Shown here one piece after another: positions 47,090 through 56,633 of a stretch of DNA of 64,000 bases. The notes beneath the pieces were generated by a model. That model searched no databases. It was not told the origin of the DNA and saw only the letters and a list, made by a program, of their open reading frames with translations. Position 1 is the stretch's first letter; every line of letters begins with the position of its first letter. Origin of the DNA: Acinetobacter bohemicus ANC 3994. Its GTDB lineage: Bacteria; Pseudomonadota; Gammaproteobacteria; Pseudomonadales; Moraxellaceae. The DNA is taken from contig NZ_KB849175.1 of NCBI RefSeq assembly GCF_000367925.1, positions 335,395 to 399,394 on the forward strand, read 5' to 3'. The position numbers were made by a program, and so were the translations under genes.

Positions 47090-47527
47090 TTAGTTTGCAC
47101 GAATCCAAACTTGGTTACGACCCAAAACAGAAACACCAATAAAGCCACGTAATTCTAATTTTTTACCACCTTCCACGATTTGACCTTTTAATTTGTAGGT
47201 TTTACCAGATTGTGGATCAAGGATTGTGCCATTTTCATAGCTGTTACCACCCGCATTTTGAAGACCTTGAACAATTCTTAAACCTTTTAAAGATTTATTA
47301 TGGTATGGACCTTCACATTTTTTACATGCGTTTTCTTCACCTACTGTCAAAACATTTTGAATGCTTGCAGAAAGTGAGCCATTTTTTTGCTCAGTAAATT
47401 TTACAATAGCTTTGGGTTGTTTGGTTTTGTCATCAATTGTCTTCCACACAGTACCATTTAATGGATCAGCAGCGTTCGCTAAAACTGTGAATCCAAGCAA
47501 TCCTAATGCAAGTGCAATTTTTTTCAT
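47090..47527 (-). CDS. DUF2147 exported protein
   Basis: A 145-residue protein with a signal peptide (cleavage near Ala-Asn-Ala-Ala). The mature part fits DUF2147: a GTVWKTIDDKTKQPKAIVKF opening, a CKKC-containing loop (ACKKCEGPY), and the conserved tail GKKLELRGFIGVSVLGRNQVW. The domain is a lipocalin-like beta-barrel of unknown ligand. Monocistronic by context. Confidence 0.85.
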   Translation of the reverse strand: MKKIALALGLLGFTVLANAADPLNGTVWKTIDDKTKQPKAIVKFTEQKNGSLSASIQNVLTVGEENACKKCEGPYHNKSLKGLRIVQGLQNAGGNSYENGTILDPQSGKTYKLKGQIVEGGKKLELRGFIGVSVLGRNQVWIRAN

Positions 47528-48262
47528 TTTTGTTCATTTCCCTAGTCTGGTTTAGACTTGTTTATTGTTAAAAAGTCACACCATTTTTGCAATTTTTGAA
47601 TGTGACTATTTAGTTTAGTGTAACTTTGTAACTTATATTGGTAAATACAGCAACATCTCATCATGGAAAAATGAGATGGAAAAAATAAAGATCAGTTCGT
47701 TATGGAAACAACTCATTACAGAAAGTATTTTAAAAATCACCGTCCGTAAACCAAGCCAATTGAACTGCATTCCCGACGCGCTACGTTTTACATTAGAGCA
47801 AATATGTCGTGTGTTTTCAAGCAATAAACAGGTCCAAATTTGACCACGAGACTGAGCAGCTAAAAAAATAAAATCACTAAGTAAATCATTGCCATTCACT
47901 TTTTCATCGGCATGGTGGAGCCTGCTTTTTCGCTGCACCGAGCACCCATCGGGTATTTTGATTCTATGTCACTGCATGTACACCAAGGCAAGTGATTCAC
48001 GTCAAACATCCCTTATCACCTCAACCACCTGAGCTTCCTTCGCTTAAAGCGCTGGCTATTATTTTTAACATCTATCAAACCTTGTTCAATCAAGGTATTT
48101 AAGCCAAAAATATATTTGATTTGCTGCTTCTTATGGTGCAAGTTTGACTTGGGCTGATGTTGCCAAATATGTGCTACAACTCAATTAAATTTCAATAAAT
48201 ACAATCAAACTTATAAAAAAAGTCAGCCGAAGCTGACTAAAGAGGAACACTTGAGTTCAAAC
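47528..48262. other. 735-nt gene-poor region with apparent coding remnants
   Basis: No intact credible gene. On the plus strand a 55-codon frame begins near 47674 (MEKIKISSLWKQ) and short stretches near 48009-48099 and 48140-48190 (ending AKYVLQLN and a stop) look protein-like but are broken by stops and frame changes. This suggests a decayed small gene or genes. The minus-strand frame at 47633-47938 has no recognisable features. The azoR terminator lies at 48214-48239. Confidence 0.35.
48214..48239 (-). terminator. Intrinsic terminator after azoR
   Basis: GTCAGC (48221-48226) and GCTGAC (48231-48236) flank CGAA, with a T-run on the minus strand (48214-48220), 24 nt downstream of azoR. Confidence 0.8.
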
Positions 48263-48829
48263 TTACAGGGCCTGTACTTGAGCTAAAGCCGTTGCAATCG
48301 CTTGCTCTTTTAGTTCTGGCCCCATATTGACACCTTCAGCACGAATAATTTCCACATCCTTAACACCCGTGAAGTTAAAGACGGTTTGCAAAAAACCTTC
48401 TTGGAAATCTGCTGGGCTATTTGCACCATAAACACCACCACGACTACTGGCGATATACGCTTTTTTATCACCAGCCAAACCGACAGGACCATTTTCAGTA
48501 TATTGAAAGGTCTTGCCCGCCACGCTAATACGATCAATCCACGCTTTTAACGTTGAAGGAAGTCCAAAGTTGTACATGGCAGCACCGACCACCACAATGT
48601 CCGCATCTAGATATTGCTGAATAATTTTTTCGCCTAAAGCCGCTTGTTCAGCATCTTGTCCCATCAAAATTTCAGCAGTTAAATGGGGAATCATCTGCGT
48701 CGCTAAATCTAAATATTCCACGCTGGCATCGCTATGTTTCGCAGTTAATTGCGTAACAATGGCCTGACTGAGTTGACGTGAAACAGAAGCATCACCAAAA
48801 ATACTTGAATCGATATGTAAAACTTTCAT
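48263..48829 (-). CDS. azoR: FMN-dependent NADH:quinone oxidoreductase / azoreductase
   Basis: A 188-residue flavodoxin-fold enzyme of the AzoR family, which reduces quinones and azo compounds with NADH. It shows the N-terminal phosphate loop HIDSSIFGDASVSRQLS, the FMN segment AAMYNFGLPSTLKAWID (MYNFGLP is diagnostic) and SRGGVYG. An AAGGG lies 8 nt before the ATG. Upstream space of 260 nt separates it from the divergent diguanylate cyclase gene. Confidence 0.93.
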   Translation of the reverse strand: MKVLHIDSSIFGDASVSRQLSQAIVTQLTAKHSDASVEYLDLATQMIPHLTAEILMGQDAEQAALGEKIIQQYLDADIVVVGAAMYNFGLPSTLKAWIDRISVAGKTFQYTENGPVGLAGDKKAYIASSRGGVYGANSPADFQEGFLQTVFNFTGVKDVEIIRAEGVNMGPELKEQAIATALAQVQAL

Positions 48830-49091
48830 GCTTAAACCCTTGATCTGTATTTATTCAATGACAGCAGTTTAAGCGATCTATAAAAATAGAATAATATGCT
48901 TATATACAACACACTGTTTTATTTTTAGAACAAACTTGATGGAAATGAACTCTATTTTTAGATTTTAATCAGTATAAAATATAGCCATTACCATTCATAA
49001 AAAAACGTGCTATGTTGTGAATTATAAAAAATAAATTAGATCAAATTATCTTTAAATTAGCATTTAAAGATTGAGAGGTCGGCGCTATTAA

Positions 49092-50288
49092 ATGAAGAAG
49101 AATTTGCCCCCCAATCCCCTGACCTCATTGAAAGCAAAAATTGCGAAATATTTGCTCGAAGATGAAGTGATCATGAATTGGAGTGTCCTCAATAAATGTA
49201 TTCTTATTCTGATTTTAGGCAGTTTAGTACATATCATCTGGATTATTTGGAAAAGTTTTATTCTTCTTTCTCCCAATTTATGGAATTTTGTCCATTTACC
49301 GTTACTCAAACTCCAACTTAAGCTCGATATTTTATTCTGCTGCCTTTTAATTCTAATGGTTTTTCCTTGTGCCTATTGGCATAAAAAAAAGTGGGCACAA
49401 CAATGGTTGCCCTATTTATCCGTTGGAATTTTGGTTCTTTCTTTATGTCGTAATGGATCGATGATTGGTGTGCTTAGCCCCGCCACAATGGTCTCTTACG
49501 TCAGTTTAGTCACCGTGGGCTTGGTGCTGTTTAATCGTAAAATTGTTTACTACACCTTGGTCCCAGTCACCCTGTTTTTAATCTTATCCAATTATTTAAG
49601 CTTACAAGGTCAAATCAGTTACGCGCCTTTATTTAATCTAAGCACAAGTCCTTACCAAAATAAGTTTTGGATCAGTTCAATGTTGTATTTCATTGCACCT
49701 ATTCTAATTATTTGTTTAATTTTATTTGAAATTTTACTCAGCCAATGGCGGCATAGAGAACAACTGATTCAACATTTAAGTCAAATTGATCCACTCACCA
49801 ATACATTGAATCGACGCAGTATTAAAGCCTGTTTAGAAAAATTAGAACATAAGCCCACAAAATCTTATGCACTGGTCTTGATTGATTTAGATCATTTTAA
49901 ACAAATTAATGATCAATATGGTCACAACAAAGGAGATGAAACTCTTATTCAAGTCAGTGCAGCGCTCTCACAAATTATTCGTGATAACGATGTGGTTGGT
50001 CGCTTTGGTGGAGAGGAGTTTATTCTGATTCTGCATCAGTCTTCTTTAGCACAAGCAGAAAATATTGCTGAGCGCTGTCGCCAAGCAATTCAAGCCCTGC
50101 ATTTACTCAGCAATGTGGGCGACCTCATTAAGGTGACTGCAAGCTTTGGAGTTGCATTTTCCAGTACAGAGACCAACCCACAAAAATTATTAAGCCAAGC
50201 CGATAAAGCCCTGTATGAAGCCAAAGCCTGTGGTCGCAATCAAGTCAAATGCTATCGGGAACGCTTGGTCGAAGCCAAGCTATACTAA
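49092..50288 (+). CDS. Membrane-bound diguanylate cyclase (GGDEF domain)
   Basis: A 398-residue protein with about six transmembrane helices between residues 33 and 217 and a GGDEF domain after residue 225. The active-site motif is GGEEF at 306-310, the substrate segment DLDHFKQINDQYGH is intact, and an RDND at 297-300 lies five residues upstream, matching the product-inhibition I-site. It should make cyclic di-GMP. The sensor part resembles no named domain I can recognise. Its end overlaps the convergent GST gene by 4 nt. Confidence 0.92.
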   Translation: MKKNLPPNPLTSLKAKIAKYLLEDEVIMNWSVLNKCILILILGSLVHIIWIIWKSFILLSPNLWNFVHLPLLKLQLKLDILFCCLLILMVFPCAYWHKKKWAQQWLPYLSVGILVLSLCRNGSMIGVLSPATMVSYVSLVTVGLVLFNRKIVYYTLVPVTLFLILSNYLSLQGQISYAPLFNLSTSPYQNKFWISSMLYFIAPILIICLILFEILLSQWRHREQLIQHLSQIDPLTNTLNRRSIKACLEKLEHKPTKSYALVLIDLDHFKQINDQYGHNKGDETLIQVSAALSQIIRDNDVVGRFGGEEFILILHQSSLAQAENIAERCRQAIQALHLLSNVGDLIKVTASFGVAFSSTETNPQKLLSQADKALYEAKACGRNQVKCYRERLVEAKLY

Positions 50289-50965
50289 AGCACGTGTGGT
50301 TGATAAAGCTCTAAATAATTCACCCAAGCGTCTTCTTGTAATGCAGCAGTCACCCAAGCTTGCATGGCAGGATGTTGCATCATGGTTTGCATATACTGCT
50401 GCGTCGCATCACTTACAGGTAAAGCATAGCTCATTAAACGTGTCACGACAGGTGCATAAAATGCATCTGCAATTGAAAATGCACCACATAAAAAACCCTG
50501 TGCTTCCGGCCGTTCTGACCAAATCTGCTCGATGCGTGCAACATCTTCACGCAGTTCTGCATTGTCCTGCCATAAACGCTTGCCCACTTGGCTTAAATTG
50601 GCTCGAATATTCATCCCACAGGCATTACGCAAATGTGGAAATCCACTGTGCATTTCCGCAGCGATACAGCGGGCACGCGCTCGTTGCTGCAAATTTTTTG
50701 GCCATAAATTTTGCTCTGGATGTTGTTCTGCCAGATATTCACAAATGGCCAAGGAGTCCCAAAGTAGTAACCCGTCATCTATTAATGCAGGAACTTTACC
50801 ATTCGGGTTAATGGCTAAAACCTGCTGCTTAAACGTGCCAGTATCACGTTCTGATGGAAAGGACAGCATGATTTCTTCAAAAGGGATGTCAAAGGCTTGA
50901 AGCACCAACCACGGACGCATTGACCAACTGGAATAGTTTTTATTGGCAATATACAGCTGATACAT
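50285..50965 (-). CDS. Glutathione S-transferase family protein
   Basis: A 226-residue protein with an N-terminal thioredoxin-like domain (LYIANKNYSSWSMRPWLVLQAF, where YSSWSxRPW marks the subgroup with catalytic Ser) and the Glu-Ser equivalent in DSLAICEYLAEQ. An all-helical C-terminal domain follows. Substrate unknown. It is the last gene of an ankyrin-transporter-dsbD-GST run, starting 3 nt after dsbD, which places it with thiol-redox functions. Confidence 0.9.
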   Translation of the reverse strand: MYQLYIANKNYSSWSMRPWLVLQAFDIPFEEIMLSFPSERDTGTFKQQVLAINPNGKVPALIDDGLLLWDSLAICEYLAEQHPEQNLWPKNLQQRARARCIAAEMHSGFPHLRNACGMNIRANLSQVGKRLWQDNAELREDVARIEQIWSERPEAQGFLCGAFSIADAFYAPVVTRLMSYALPVSDATQQYMQTMMQHPAMQAWVTAALQEDAWVNYLELYQPHVL

Positions 50966-50968
50966 TTT

Positions 50969-52810
50969 TTATGGTCCTAGATGTTTTTGAAATACACTAA
51001 CTTGTTTTATTAATTCAGCTTCGGTAAATGCGCCCGTTAAACGCAAACCACGAATTTCCTGCTGTTTCGGATCTAAAAATAAATAGGTTGGCGGACCTAA
51101 AATATCCCATTGATTCAGCAAAGCCTGATGTGTTGCATCATAGGCACTCAAATCCAGTTTAATTAAAAAATAAGGTGCTATCGCCTGCTGAACTTGGGCT
51201 GATTTTAAAACACGATGTTCAATTGGCTGACAGGCCACACACCAATCTGCGTAGACATCAATAATGATGGCTTGATCGGCTGGTGCCTTGGTCAATAAGG
51301 CCTGAAATTCGGCGGCTGTTTTCGCGATATGCCATGTTGCTTGAGTACTGCTTGGTTGAATAAAAAAGCGCTGACTTTGTTGATATTGACTATATGCCAA
51401 ATAAGGAATCACCATCAGCAAAGCCAGAATATACAACCATCTAAACTGGGTTTTCTGTGTAATTAAGCGAGCAAGCACATAAACAATAAAGCTTAATCCC
51501 AAAGCCAGACTGAGCCATTGCATCCATGCTTCAGACATTAAAGGACGAATAAAATACAGCGCTAAAGCCAACATAATAAAGGCAAAAAATACCTTAATTT
51601 GGTGCATCCACAGTCCTGCTTTAGGCAGCGCTTTTGCCCCCAAAACACTTGCTAACAGTAATGGCGTGCCCATACCAAAACCCAGTGTGAACAGTAATAG
51701 TGCACCCTGCCACTGACTTTGCGTCTGAGAAATAAATAATAATGCCCCTGCCAATGGTGCAGTCATACAGGGTCCGACCAATAGCGCCGAAATCATCCCC
51801 ATCACCGCAGCCCCCACTAAACTGCCGCCTTTTTGTAGTGAGTGCGCCCGATCTAAACGGTTCACTAAAGCATGTGGTAATTTAATTTCAAACAGACCAA
51901 ATAAATTTAAGGCAAATAGCACAAATAGCGCACTAAAGGCAATCAGCGTTGAAGGCTGTTGTAACCAGCGCTGAAAATTCAGTCCAGCTGAAGAGGCAAT
52001 TAAGCCCAAAATGGCATACACCATCGCCATGCTACAGACAAAGACCAAAGCAATCATCCATGCTTTTAAGCCTTTACTGTCCCGTACAATAAGGGAGGTC
52101 AAAATAGGTAACATCGGCAATGAACACGGCGTAAAGGCCAATAATATGCCTAAGCCAAAAAACAACAATAAGCCATAAACCAAAGAGCTTTCTGCCAATT
52201 CTTCTGACCACATTTGATCTTGAGCAGTATCCATGTCCACAGGTTGAGCAGTACTGCGTGAAGGATGATTTTCAGCGGTGAAAGTCGGCTGAGCACTTGT
52301 ATTGCTATTGGCTGTTTGGGCCAGATCGAATAAACGTTGATTTGATTTGGCCTGATTTTGCAGCAGCACTAAACCATCAACATCGGTCTGAAACTCAATG
52401 GTTTGTGGTGGATAACAAATACGGTCTTGGGCGCAGCCCTGCCAAGTCACCTGATAGGTTTTTGATGCTTCGGTTGCGATATTAAATTGCACATTCTGAA
52501 AATAAACTTGCGTATGTCCATAATTTTCATCATACAAATCCGTTGCGGGCGGTAACTTTAAAGCCAGTTTTTGTGTGCCTTGTTGGACTTCAAATTTGTG
52601 CTGATATAAATAATAACGCTCGGGCATGTGCCAACTCAGTTGTGCTTCATGCTCACGATTCGATTCAACCGTAAAAGAGAAAGCATCTTCTGCGGAAAGT
52701 AATTGATCCTGCGCCTGTAAAGTCATTGAAAATAAGAAAATGACACTACAAATCAATCCACTGATTGCAGACTTGCCCAAGAACTCAAGATCTTGAAGAT
52801 GCTTTTTCAT
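50969..52810 (-). CDS. dsbD: Thiol:disulfide interchange protein DsbD
   Basis: DsbD carries reducing power from cytoplasmic thioredoxin across the inner membrane to the periplasm. The 613-residue protein has a signal peptide, an N-terminal immunoglobulin-like domain with cysteines in GCAQDRICYPP, eight transmembrane helices with paired Cys (TPCSLPMLP and GPCMTAPLAG), and a C-terminal thioredoxin domain with WCVAC. Full electron-relay set present. In an operon with the preceding transporter-like gene (18-nt gap). Confidence 0.96.
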   Translation of the reverse strand: MKKHLQDLEFLGKSAISGLICSVIFLFSMTLQAQDQLLSAEDAFSFTVESNREHEAQLSWHMPERYYLYQHKFEVQQGTQKLALKLPPATDLYDENYGHTQVYFQNVQFNIATEASKTYQVTWQGCAQDRICYPPQTIEFQTDVDGLVLLQNQAKSNQRLFDLAQTANSNTSAQPTFTAENHPSRSTAQPVDMDTAQDQMWSEELAESSLVYGLLLFFGLGILLAFTPCSLPMLPILTSLIVRDSKGLKAWMIALVFVCSMAMVYAILGLIASSAGLNFQRWLQQPSTLIAFSALFVLFALNLFGLFEIKLPHALVNRLDRAHSLQKGGSLVGAAVMGMISALLVGPCMTAPLAGALLFISQTQSQWQGALLLFTLGFGMGTPLLLASVLGAKALPKAGLWMHQIKVFFAFIMLALALYFIRPLMSEAWMQWLSLALGLSFIVYVLARLITQKTQFRWLYILALLMVIPYLAYSQYQQSQRFFIQPSSTQATWHIAKTAAEFQALLTKAPADQAIIIDVYADWCVACQPIEHRVLKSAQVQQAIAPYFLIKLDLSAYDATHQALLNQWDILGPPTYLFLDPKQQEIRGLRLTGAFTEAELIKQVSVFQKHLGP

Positions 52811-52828
52811 ATGGTTTTATATTTTTAA

Positions 52829-53596
52829 TTAAAATAAGAAGGATACACCCAAACCTGATTGATAGCTTTTATCTTTACCATTCAAGTCCACACCAACACT
52901 TGCATCTAATTGCATACGTGTATTCAAAGCATAAATAACACCTGAACCCAATGCATATTGATAAGGCTCACTTTCGACTTTACGATAAACTAATTCAGAG
53001 AAACCTGACCATTTATCAGCAATTTTATATTCAATCGTCGGTACGGCCGTTACAGCCCAATTACTGTTTTGTACTTCGTACCGCATGGTAATAGACGTCG
53101 AAATTAAATCGCTAAAATCATAGGCAACAACAGAACTGACGCTATAAATATCATCATGATTCGTAAAGCCATCATTGCCCGTCGCTAAAATCGCTTCTGC
53201 TGCAACAGCCATCGAGAGTTTGTCATCATCTAAATTAATGGCTTTTTTCACGCCAATACTGACATCGCCCAAACCATCTTCTTCAACGGACTGACCTGCA
53301 CGTTTCACTTTGGTCCATGCCGGTCCTTGCCATCCCAATTGTAACTCTAGGTCTTTGGCCAAACCGGTACGAAATAACATATCACCATTTAAAGTGACGG
53401 TTTTTTGCTTTTCACCATTCACCATCGTTTCGTTATAATTGGCGCTGGGTAAAGCTTGTTCCCATGCCAGCTTCCCGACTGGCGTAATGCCTGTCCCCAT
53501 ACCTGCGCCAGGGCGGTCAAAGGAAAAATCGGCAGCCATCGCATTCATGCTGAAAGCTGCGCCAAAAATAAAACCTGCTGTTTTTACTGCTGACAT
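52829..53596 (-). CDS. Outer-membrane transporter-like protein (phenol-MetA/TodX-type barrel)
   Basis: A 255-residue exported protein with a signal peptide (cleavage near Ala-Met-Ala-Ala) and regularly alternating amphipathic strands, ending Ser-Phe-Leu-Phe. It resembles the 'MetA-pathway of phenol degradation' putative transporter family (FDRPGAGMGTGITPVGKLAWE and DGLGDVSIGVKK). Substrate unknown. Its position upstream of dsbD may reflect shared transcription only. Confidence 0.75.
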   Translation of the reverse strand: MSAVKTAGFIFGAAFSMNAMAADFSFDRPGAGMGTGITPVGKLAWEQALPSANYNETMVNGEKQKTVTLNGDMLFRTGLAKDLELQLGWQGPAWTKVKRAGQSVEEDGLGDVSIGVKKAINLDDDKLSMAVAAEAILATGNDGFTNHDDIYSVSSVVAYDFSDLISTSITMRYEVQNSNWAVTAVPTIEYKIADKWSGFSELVYRKVESEPYQYALGSGVIYALNTRMQLDASVGVDLNGKDKSYQSGLGVSFLF

Positions 53597-53623
53597 TTTT
53601 ATCTCACTCTGATGTTGGTTCTT

Positions 53624-54166
53624 TTATATGAGTTCTTTGCTCATTTTAGCCCCGTGGCTACGAAGCAACTCTAAAGTTTGTTTTTCTTCAGCCAATGCTT
53701 CTGACCAGTTAATTTCATCAAAATCACAATCAAAGAATAAATCACTGATTGAAGACAAAATAGTAAGACCTTCTTCATCTTTGCTATTTGGATCAACCTT
53801 TTCTGCTAATAAGCGTTGCACCGCAGGAACACACGCTGAACTTGCAGCATCCCATAATGGACCATACAGTTCTTCTGCATCCCATAAATGTAGATTTACT
53901 TTGGCTTGAATCAGTGCATCTAAAATTTCAATATGCGGAGCCAAATTTTGTTGTTTTTCTTGCTCAGATAACGGCGTACCCGCTTCATGTGCTTCACAAA
54001 TTTGTTCCCACCATTGAAACAAACCATCTGACCAAACAGAAATAGCAGGACCTTTTTCAAGATCAATAAAATTAGGATCCAGACCGTCTGCTAAAAGGCT
54101 TTGCACTTGAGCAAGGTCTAGTTCTTCTATCGCTTGCACAAAGACTTGTTGTTGCGCTGTTAACAT
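53624..54166 (-). CDS. Ankyrin-repeat protein
   Basis: A 180-residue, acidic, probably cytoplasmic protein. Ankyrin-type helices and turns are visible (LDLAQVQSLLADGLDPNFID; ACVPAVQRLLAEKVDPNSKDEEGLTIL). It lacks a signal peptide or membrane segment. It is the first gene of the ankyrin-transporter-dsbD-GST run, 27 nt before the transporter-like gene. Partner unknown. Confidence 0.8.
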   Translation of the reverse strand: MLTAQQQVFVQAIEELDLAQVQSLLADGLDPNFIDLEKGPAISVWSDGLFQWWEQICEAHEAGTPLSEQEKQQNLAPHIEILDALIQAKVNLHLWDAEELYGPLWDAASSACVPAVQRLLAEKVDPNSKDEEGLTILSSISDLFFDCDFDEINWSEALAEEKQTLELLRSHGAKMSKELI

Positions 54167-54285
54167 GGAGAAAGTTCTCTTTAAATCAGTTTTAAACTAT
54201 TATGCCGAATAAAAGTTGCTTTGTTTTGGGTAAATGTATAACAAGTATATTTATTCTTCATTTGGCTTGCATAACATCGGCACAT

Positions 54286-54312
54286 AAAAAAAGCTCCGAA
54301 GAGCTTTTTTTT
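54286..54312 (-). terminator. Intrinsic terminator after the HPF gene
   Basis: AAAAAAAGCTC (54286-54296) and GAGCTTTTTTTT (54301-54312) around a 4-nt loop, 26 nt downstream of the HPF stop and upstream of the ankyrin gene. Confidence 0.9.
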
Positions 54313-54337
54313 CTGTCTAATTTAAGCAAAATTTGGC

Positions 54338-54718
54338 TTAGTCATCATCGAGATCATCTGTACCATTCACATCACTGGTTTCGGCAAATTCAAGTGCTCC
54401 ACCACGTGGGTTCTCTTTCTTTTCAAAGAGATGTTCAAGACTTCGTTTTAAACGATCGATCGCACCATGAATCGCTGTATCGATATTATGACCGCGATGA
54501 TTGACAACCACAGGTTTCAATCCTGCTGGGCGTGCTTCAATCATACAGTTGATATCATCATCCCCACCTTTGGGACCATTTTCATCACTTAAATGGACGG
54601 AAAAATGGGTAATACGTTCACTGTGTCGCTGGAATTCTGCATTCAGTTCTGCACGAACATAAGTAATTAAACGTTCACTATTTTGAATGTTTTTATCAGT
54701 ACGGATTTCAATGTTCAT
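54338..54718 (-). CDS. Ribosome hibernation-promoting factor / RaiA-type translation inhibitor
   Basis: A 126-residue protein with the beta-alpha-beta-beta-beta-alpha fold of HPF/YfiA. The N-terminal KNIQNSERLITYVRAELNAE and the C-terminal helix AIHGAIDRLKRSLEHLFEKK bind the 30S subunit in the mRNA/tRNA channel. The acidic C-terminal tail (DVNGTDDLDDD) is short, so this is not the long dimerising form. Named as HPF/RaiA family; which subtype is not settled. Confidence 0.85.
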   Translation of the reverse strand: MNIEIRTDKNIQNSERLITYVRAELNAEFQRHSERITHFSVHLSDENGPKGGDDDINCMIEARPAGLKPVVVNHRGHNIDTAIHGAIDRLKRSLEHLFEKKENPRGGALEFAETSDVNGTDDLDDD

Positions 54719-55205
54719 ATAATATCATCCTCTTTATTCGAATCTTTTTTGTGCAAAACTTCTTATCTTGGCACGTTTAACTTTGCTGTCAAAAACAGCG
54801 CTGAGCATCTTCAACTTAGTTTGGAACGAATTCCTCCACATTGAACGATGAACACTTTTGAGTCTGCAGAATCGTGTCCTTATGCCTTGAATATAAGGGG
54901 CTAAGCGAAGCATATGCAAGTAGTATTTTGATATTTTTTGCAATTCCTTATAGCAAATATGTGATTCAACTTTATTGCTTAAGTTATTTGATAAATCTCA
55001 TATTATTTTTTTTCGCTTAAAACGCTGCTGTACCTCGTTTTATCGGTTTTATCCGCACGTGTTTTTAAGTATTCAAGCTGTACTGCCATTTTCACCCTCG
55101 AATGTTTTAGAAAAGATATTATTTTTAGGTCATTGATCAATTTTGGCTTTATTTTTGCTTAAGAATCTGTATGCTTTGCTTGCTTCTCGGGGGAGATATT
55201 TTTTA
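54719..55205. other. AT-rich intergenic region between HPF and the Tsx-like gene
   Basis: About 490 nt between divergent genes. The 69-codon minus-strand frame at 54734-54943 shows no family features and is probably chance. Both promoters should lie here. No structured RNA was recognised. Confidence 0.4.
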
Positions 55206-55934
55206 ATGAAACTTACACAAATTTTTGCTACATGTGCACTGGCTTCAACTGCTGCACTCACTCAAGCTGCACCAATCTGGCAAGATTTTAGTCTAACGGG
55301 GCTTTATGGTGAAAACTATGAAGTTGTAGATGAGAAAGAAACGACTTTAACTGTTGAATATGCAGCAAAAGTTAAATATGCAGATGTATTCTTCTTTGCT
55401 GACCGTATGCGCGGTGATAATGATCATAAATCAACTTATTTTGAATTATCACCTCGTTTAAGCTTGGGCGAAGTGACTGGTCAAAAACTTGCGTTTGGTC
55501 CAGTAAAAGACGTGTTAGTGTCTACGACTTGGGAAGGTAATAGTGAAGATGGCAACAACTTCGACAACTTCCTTTATGGTGTTGGTTTCGATCTTGATAT
55601 CCCATATTTCCAATATGCGAGTGTAAATTTCTACCGTGCTAACAACGAAAAAATTAAAGATGACTATCAAATGACGCTGACTTATGGCGTACCATTTAAA
55701 TTGGGCGCTGAAGATTTCCTTGTAGATGGTTTCCTTGACTGGTCTACAGCTGAAAAAAATGATCATGCAAGCGAGCTTAACTGGACCACACAGTGGAAAT
55801 GGAATGTAGGTAAACACATTTCTCCAGAGACGCGTTTATACCTTGGTATCGAACATTCAGTTTGGAATAACAAATTCGGTCTAAAAGACAAAGATGAAAA
55901 CAATGTCAGTGCATTGGTTAAATACCATTTCTAA
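55206..55934 (+). CDS. Tsx/OmpK-family outer-membrane channel
   Basis: A 242-residue protein with a signal peptide (cleavage near Thr-Gln-Ala-Ala) and a 12-strand-type beta-barrel pattern ending VKYHF. The mature N-terminus (PIWQDFSLTGLYGENYE), FFFADRMRGDN and the strand GIEHSVWNNKFG match the nucleoside-specific channel-forming Tsx/OmpK family. It may admit nucleosides. ATG 55206 follows a GGGGGAG stretch about 11 nt upstream. Monocistronic, ended by a hairpin. Confidence 0.85.
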   Translation: MKLTQIFATCALASTAALTQAAPIWQDFSLTGLYGENYEVVDEKETTLTVEYAAKVKYADVFFFADRMRGDNDHKSTYFELSPRLSLGEVTGQKLAFGPVKDVLVSTTWEGNSEDGNNFDNFLYGVGFDLDIPYFQYASVNFYRANNEKIKDDYQMTLTYGVPFKLGAEDFLVDGFLDWSTAEKNDHASELNWTTQWKWNVGKHISPETRLYLGIEHSVWNNKFGLKDKDENNVSALVKYHF

Positions 55935-55951
55935 TCTGTATTGTTGATGTC

Positions 55952-55980
55952 AAAAAGCAAGGCTTCGGTCTTGCTTTTTT
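55952..55980 (+). terminator. Intrinsic terminator after the Tsx-like gene
   Basis: AAAAAGCAAG (55952-55961) pairs with CTTGCTTTTTT (55970-55980) over an 8-nt loop. Confidence 0.85.
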
Positions 55981-56037
55981 ATTGCCCTAAAATAGGATTA
56001 TTTCTACAATACAGTCTTTATTGATTCGGCATATGTC

Positions 56038-56541
56038 ATGGACTTTCTCCTTCGTCCCGCTCAAATATCAGATCTAGAACAGATTTTGGCTATTTATAAT
56101 GCTGAAATTTTAGATGGAACTGCGAATTGGAATAATACGACAAAGTCTAGCGCTGATTTTGAAACATGGTTTAGCAGCTTGATGGCACAACAATTTCCAC
56201 TCTTTGTCGCTGAACATCGTGCATCGAAAAAAATTGCTGGTTACGCTGATTATTCCGCTTTCCGTCAAATTCACGGTTTTAAACAGACCGTTGAACATTC
56301 TGTCTTTATTCATCCAGACTTTAGCCGTCAAGGTTTAGGCAAAGCCTTAATGCTCAAACTGATTGATCATGCTCAGCAGCATAATATCCATGTCATGGTG
56401 GCTGCGATTGATCATGAAAATAAAGCCTCGATAGTGTTGCATGAAAAGCTAGGCTTTATTCAAACTGGTTATATGCCACAAGTCGGGAAAAAATTTGGGC
56501 AATGGCGTGATTTAGTTTTGATGCAACGCATCCTTGATTAA
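56038..56541 (+). CDS. GNAT-family N-acetyltransferase
   Basis: A 167-residue acetyl-CoA-dependent enzyme of the phosphinothricin/methionine-sulfone acetyltransferase type (MnaT/YncA-like). The acetyl-CoA-binding segment RQGLGKALM (Q/RxxGxG/A) is near residue 98, and the terminal LHEKLGFIQTGYMPQVGKKFGQWRD is characteristic. Substrate not proven. Confidence 0.88.
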   Translation: MDFLLRPAQISDLEQILAIYNAEILDGTANWNNTTKSSADFETWFSSLMAQQFPLFVAEHRASKKIAGYADYSAFRQIHGFKQTVEHSVFIHPDFSRQGLGKALMLKLIDHAQQHNIHVMVAAIDHENKASIVLHEKLGFIQTGYMPQVGKKFGQWRDLVLMQRILD

Positions 56542-56604
56542 GAATACAAAAAAATTTGCACGGTATTGGAAAGTTTGCTTGCCTGTTTAATTGAGGATTT
56601 AAAT

Positions 56605-56625
56605 AAAAAAGCCCCTTTCGGGGCT
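56605..56625 (-). terminator. Intrinsic terminator after parE
   Basis: AAAAAAGCCCC and GGGGCT around TTTC, with the T-run on the minus strand, 9 nt downstream of the parE stop. Confidence 0.85.
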
Positions 56626-56633
56626 AAACAGAG

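Noticed and set aside
47633..47938. 101-residue minus-strand frame
   Set aside because: No recognised domain, signal peptide or ribosome-binding site; it lies in a gene-poor, possibly decayed stretch.
50215..50811. 198-residue plus-strand frame opposite the GST gene
   Set aside because: It starts inside the diguanylate-cyclase gene and lies antisense to the GST gene, whose motifs are clear.
54734..54943. 69-residue minus-strand frame next to HPF
   Set aside because: No family features, and it is in the AT-rich divergent promoter region.
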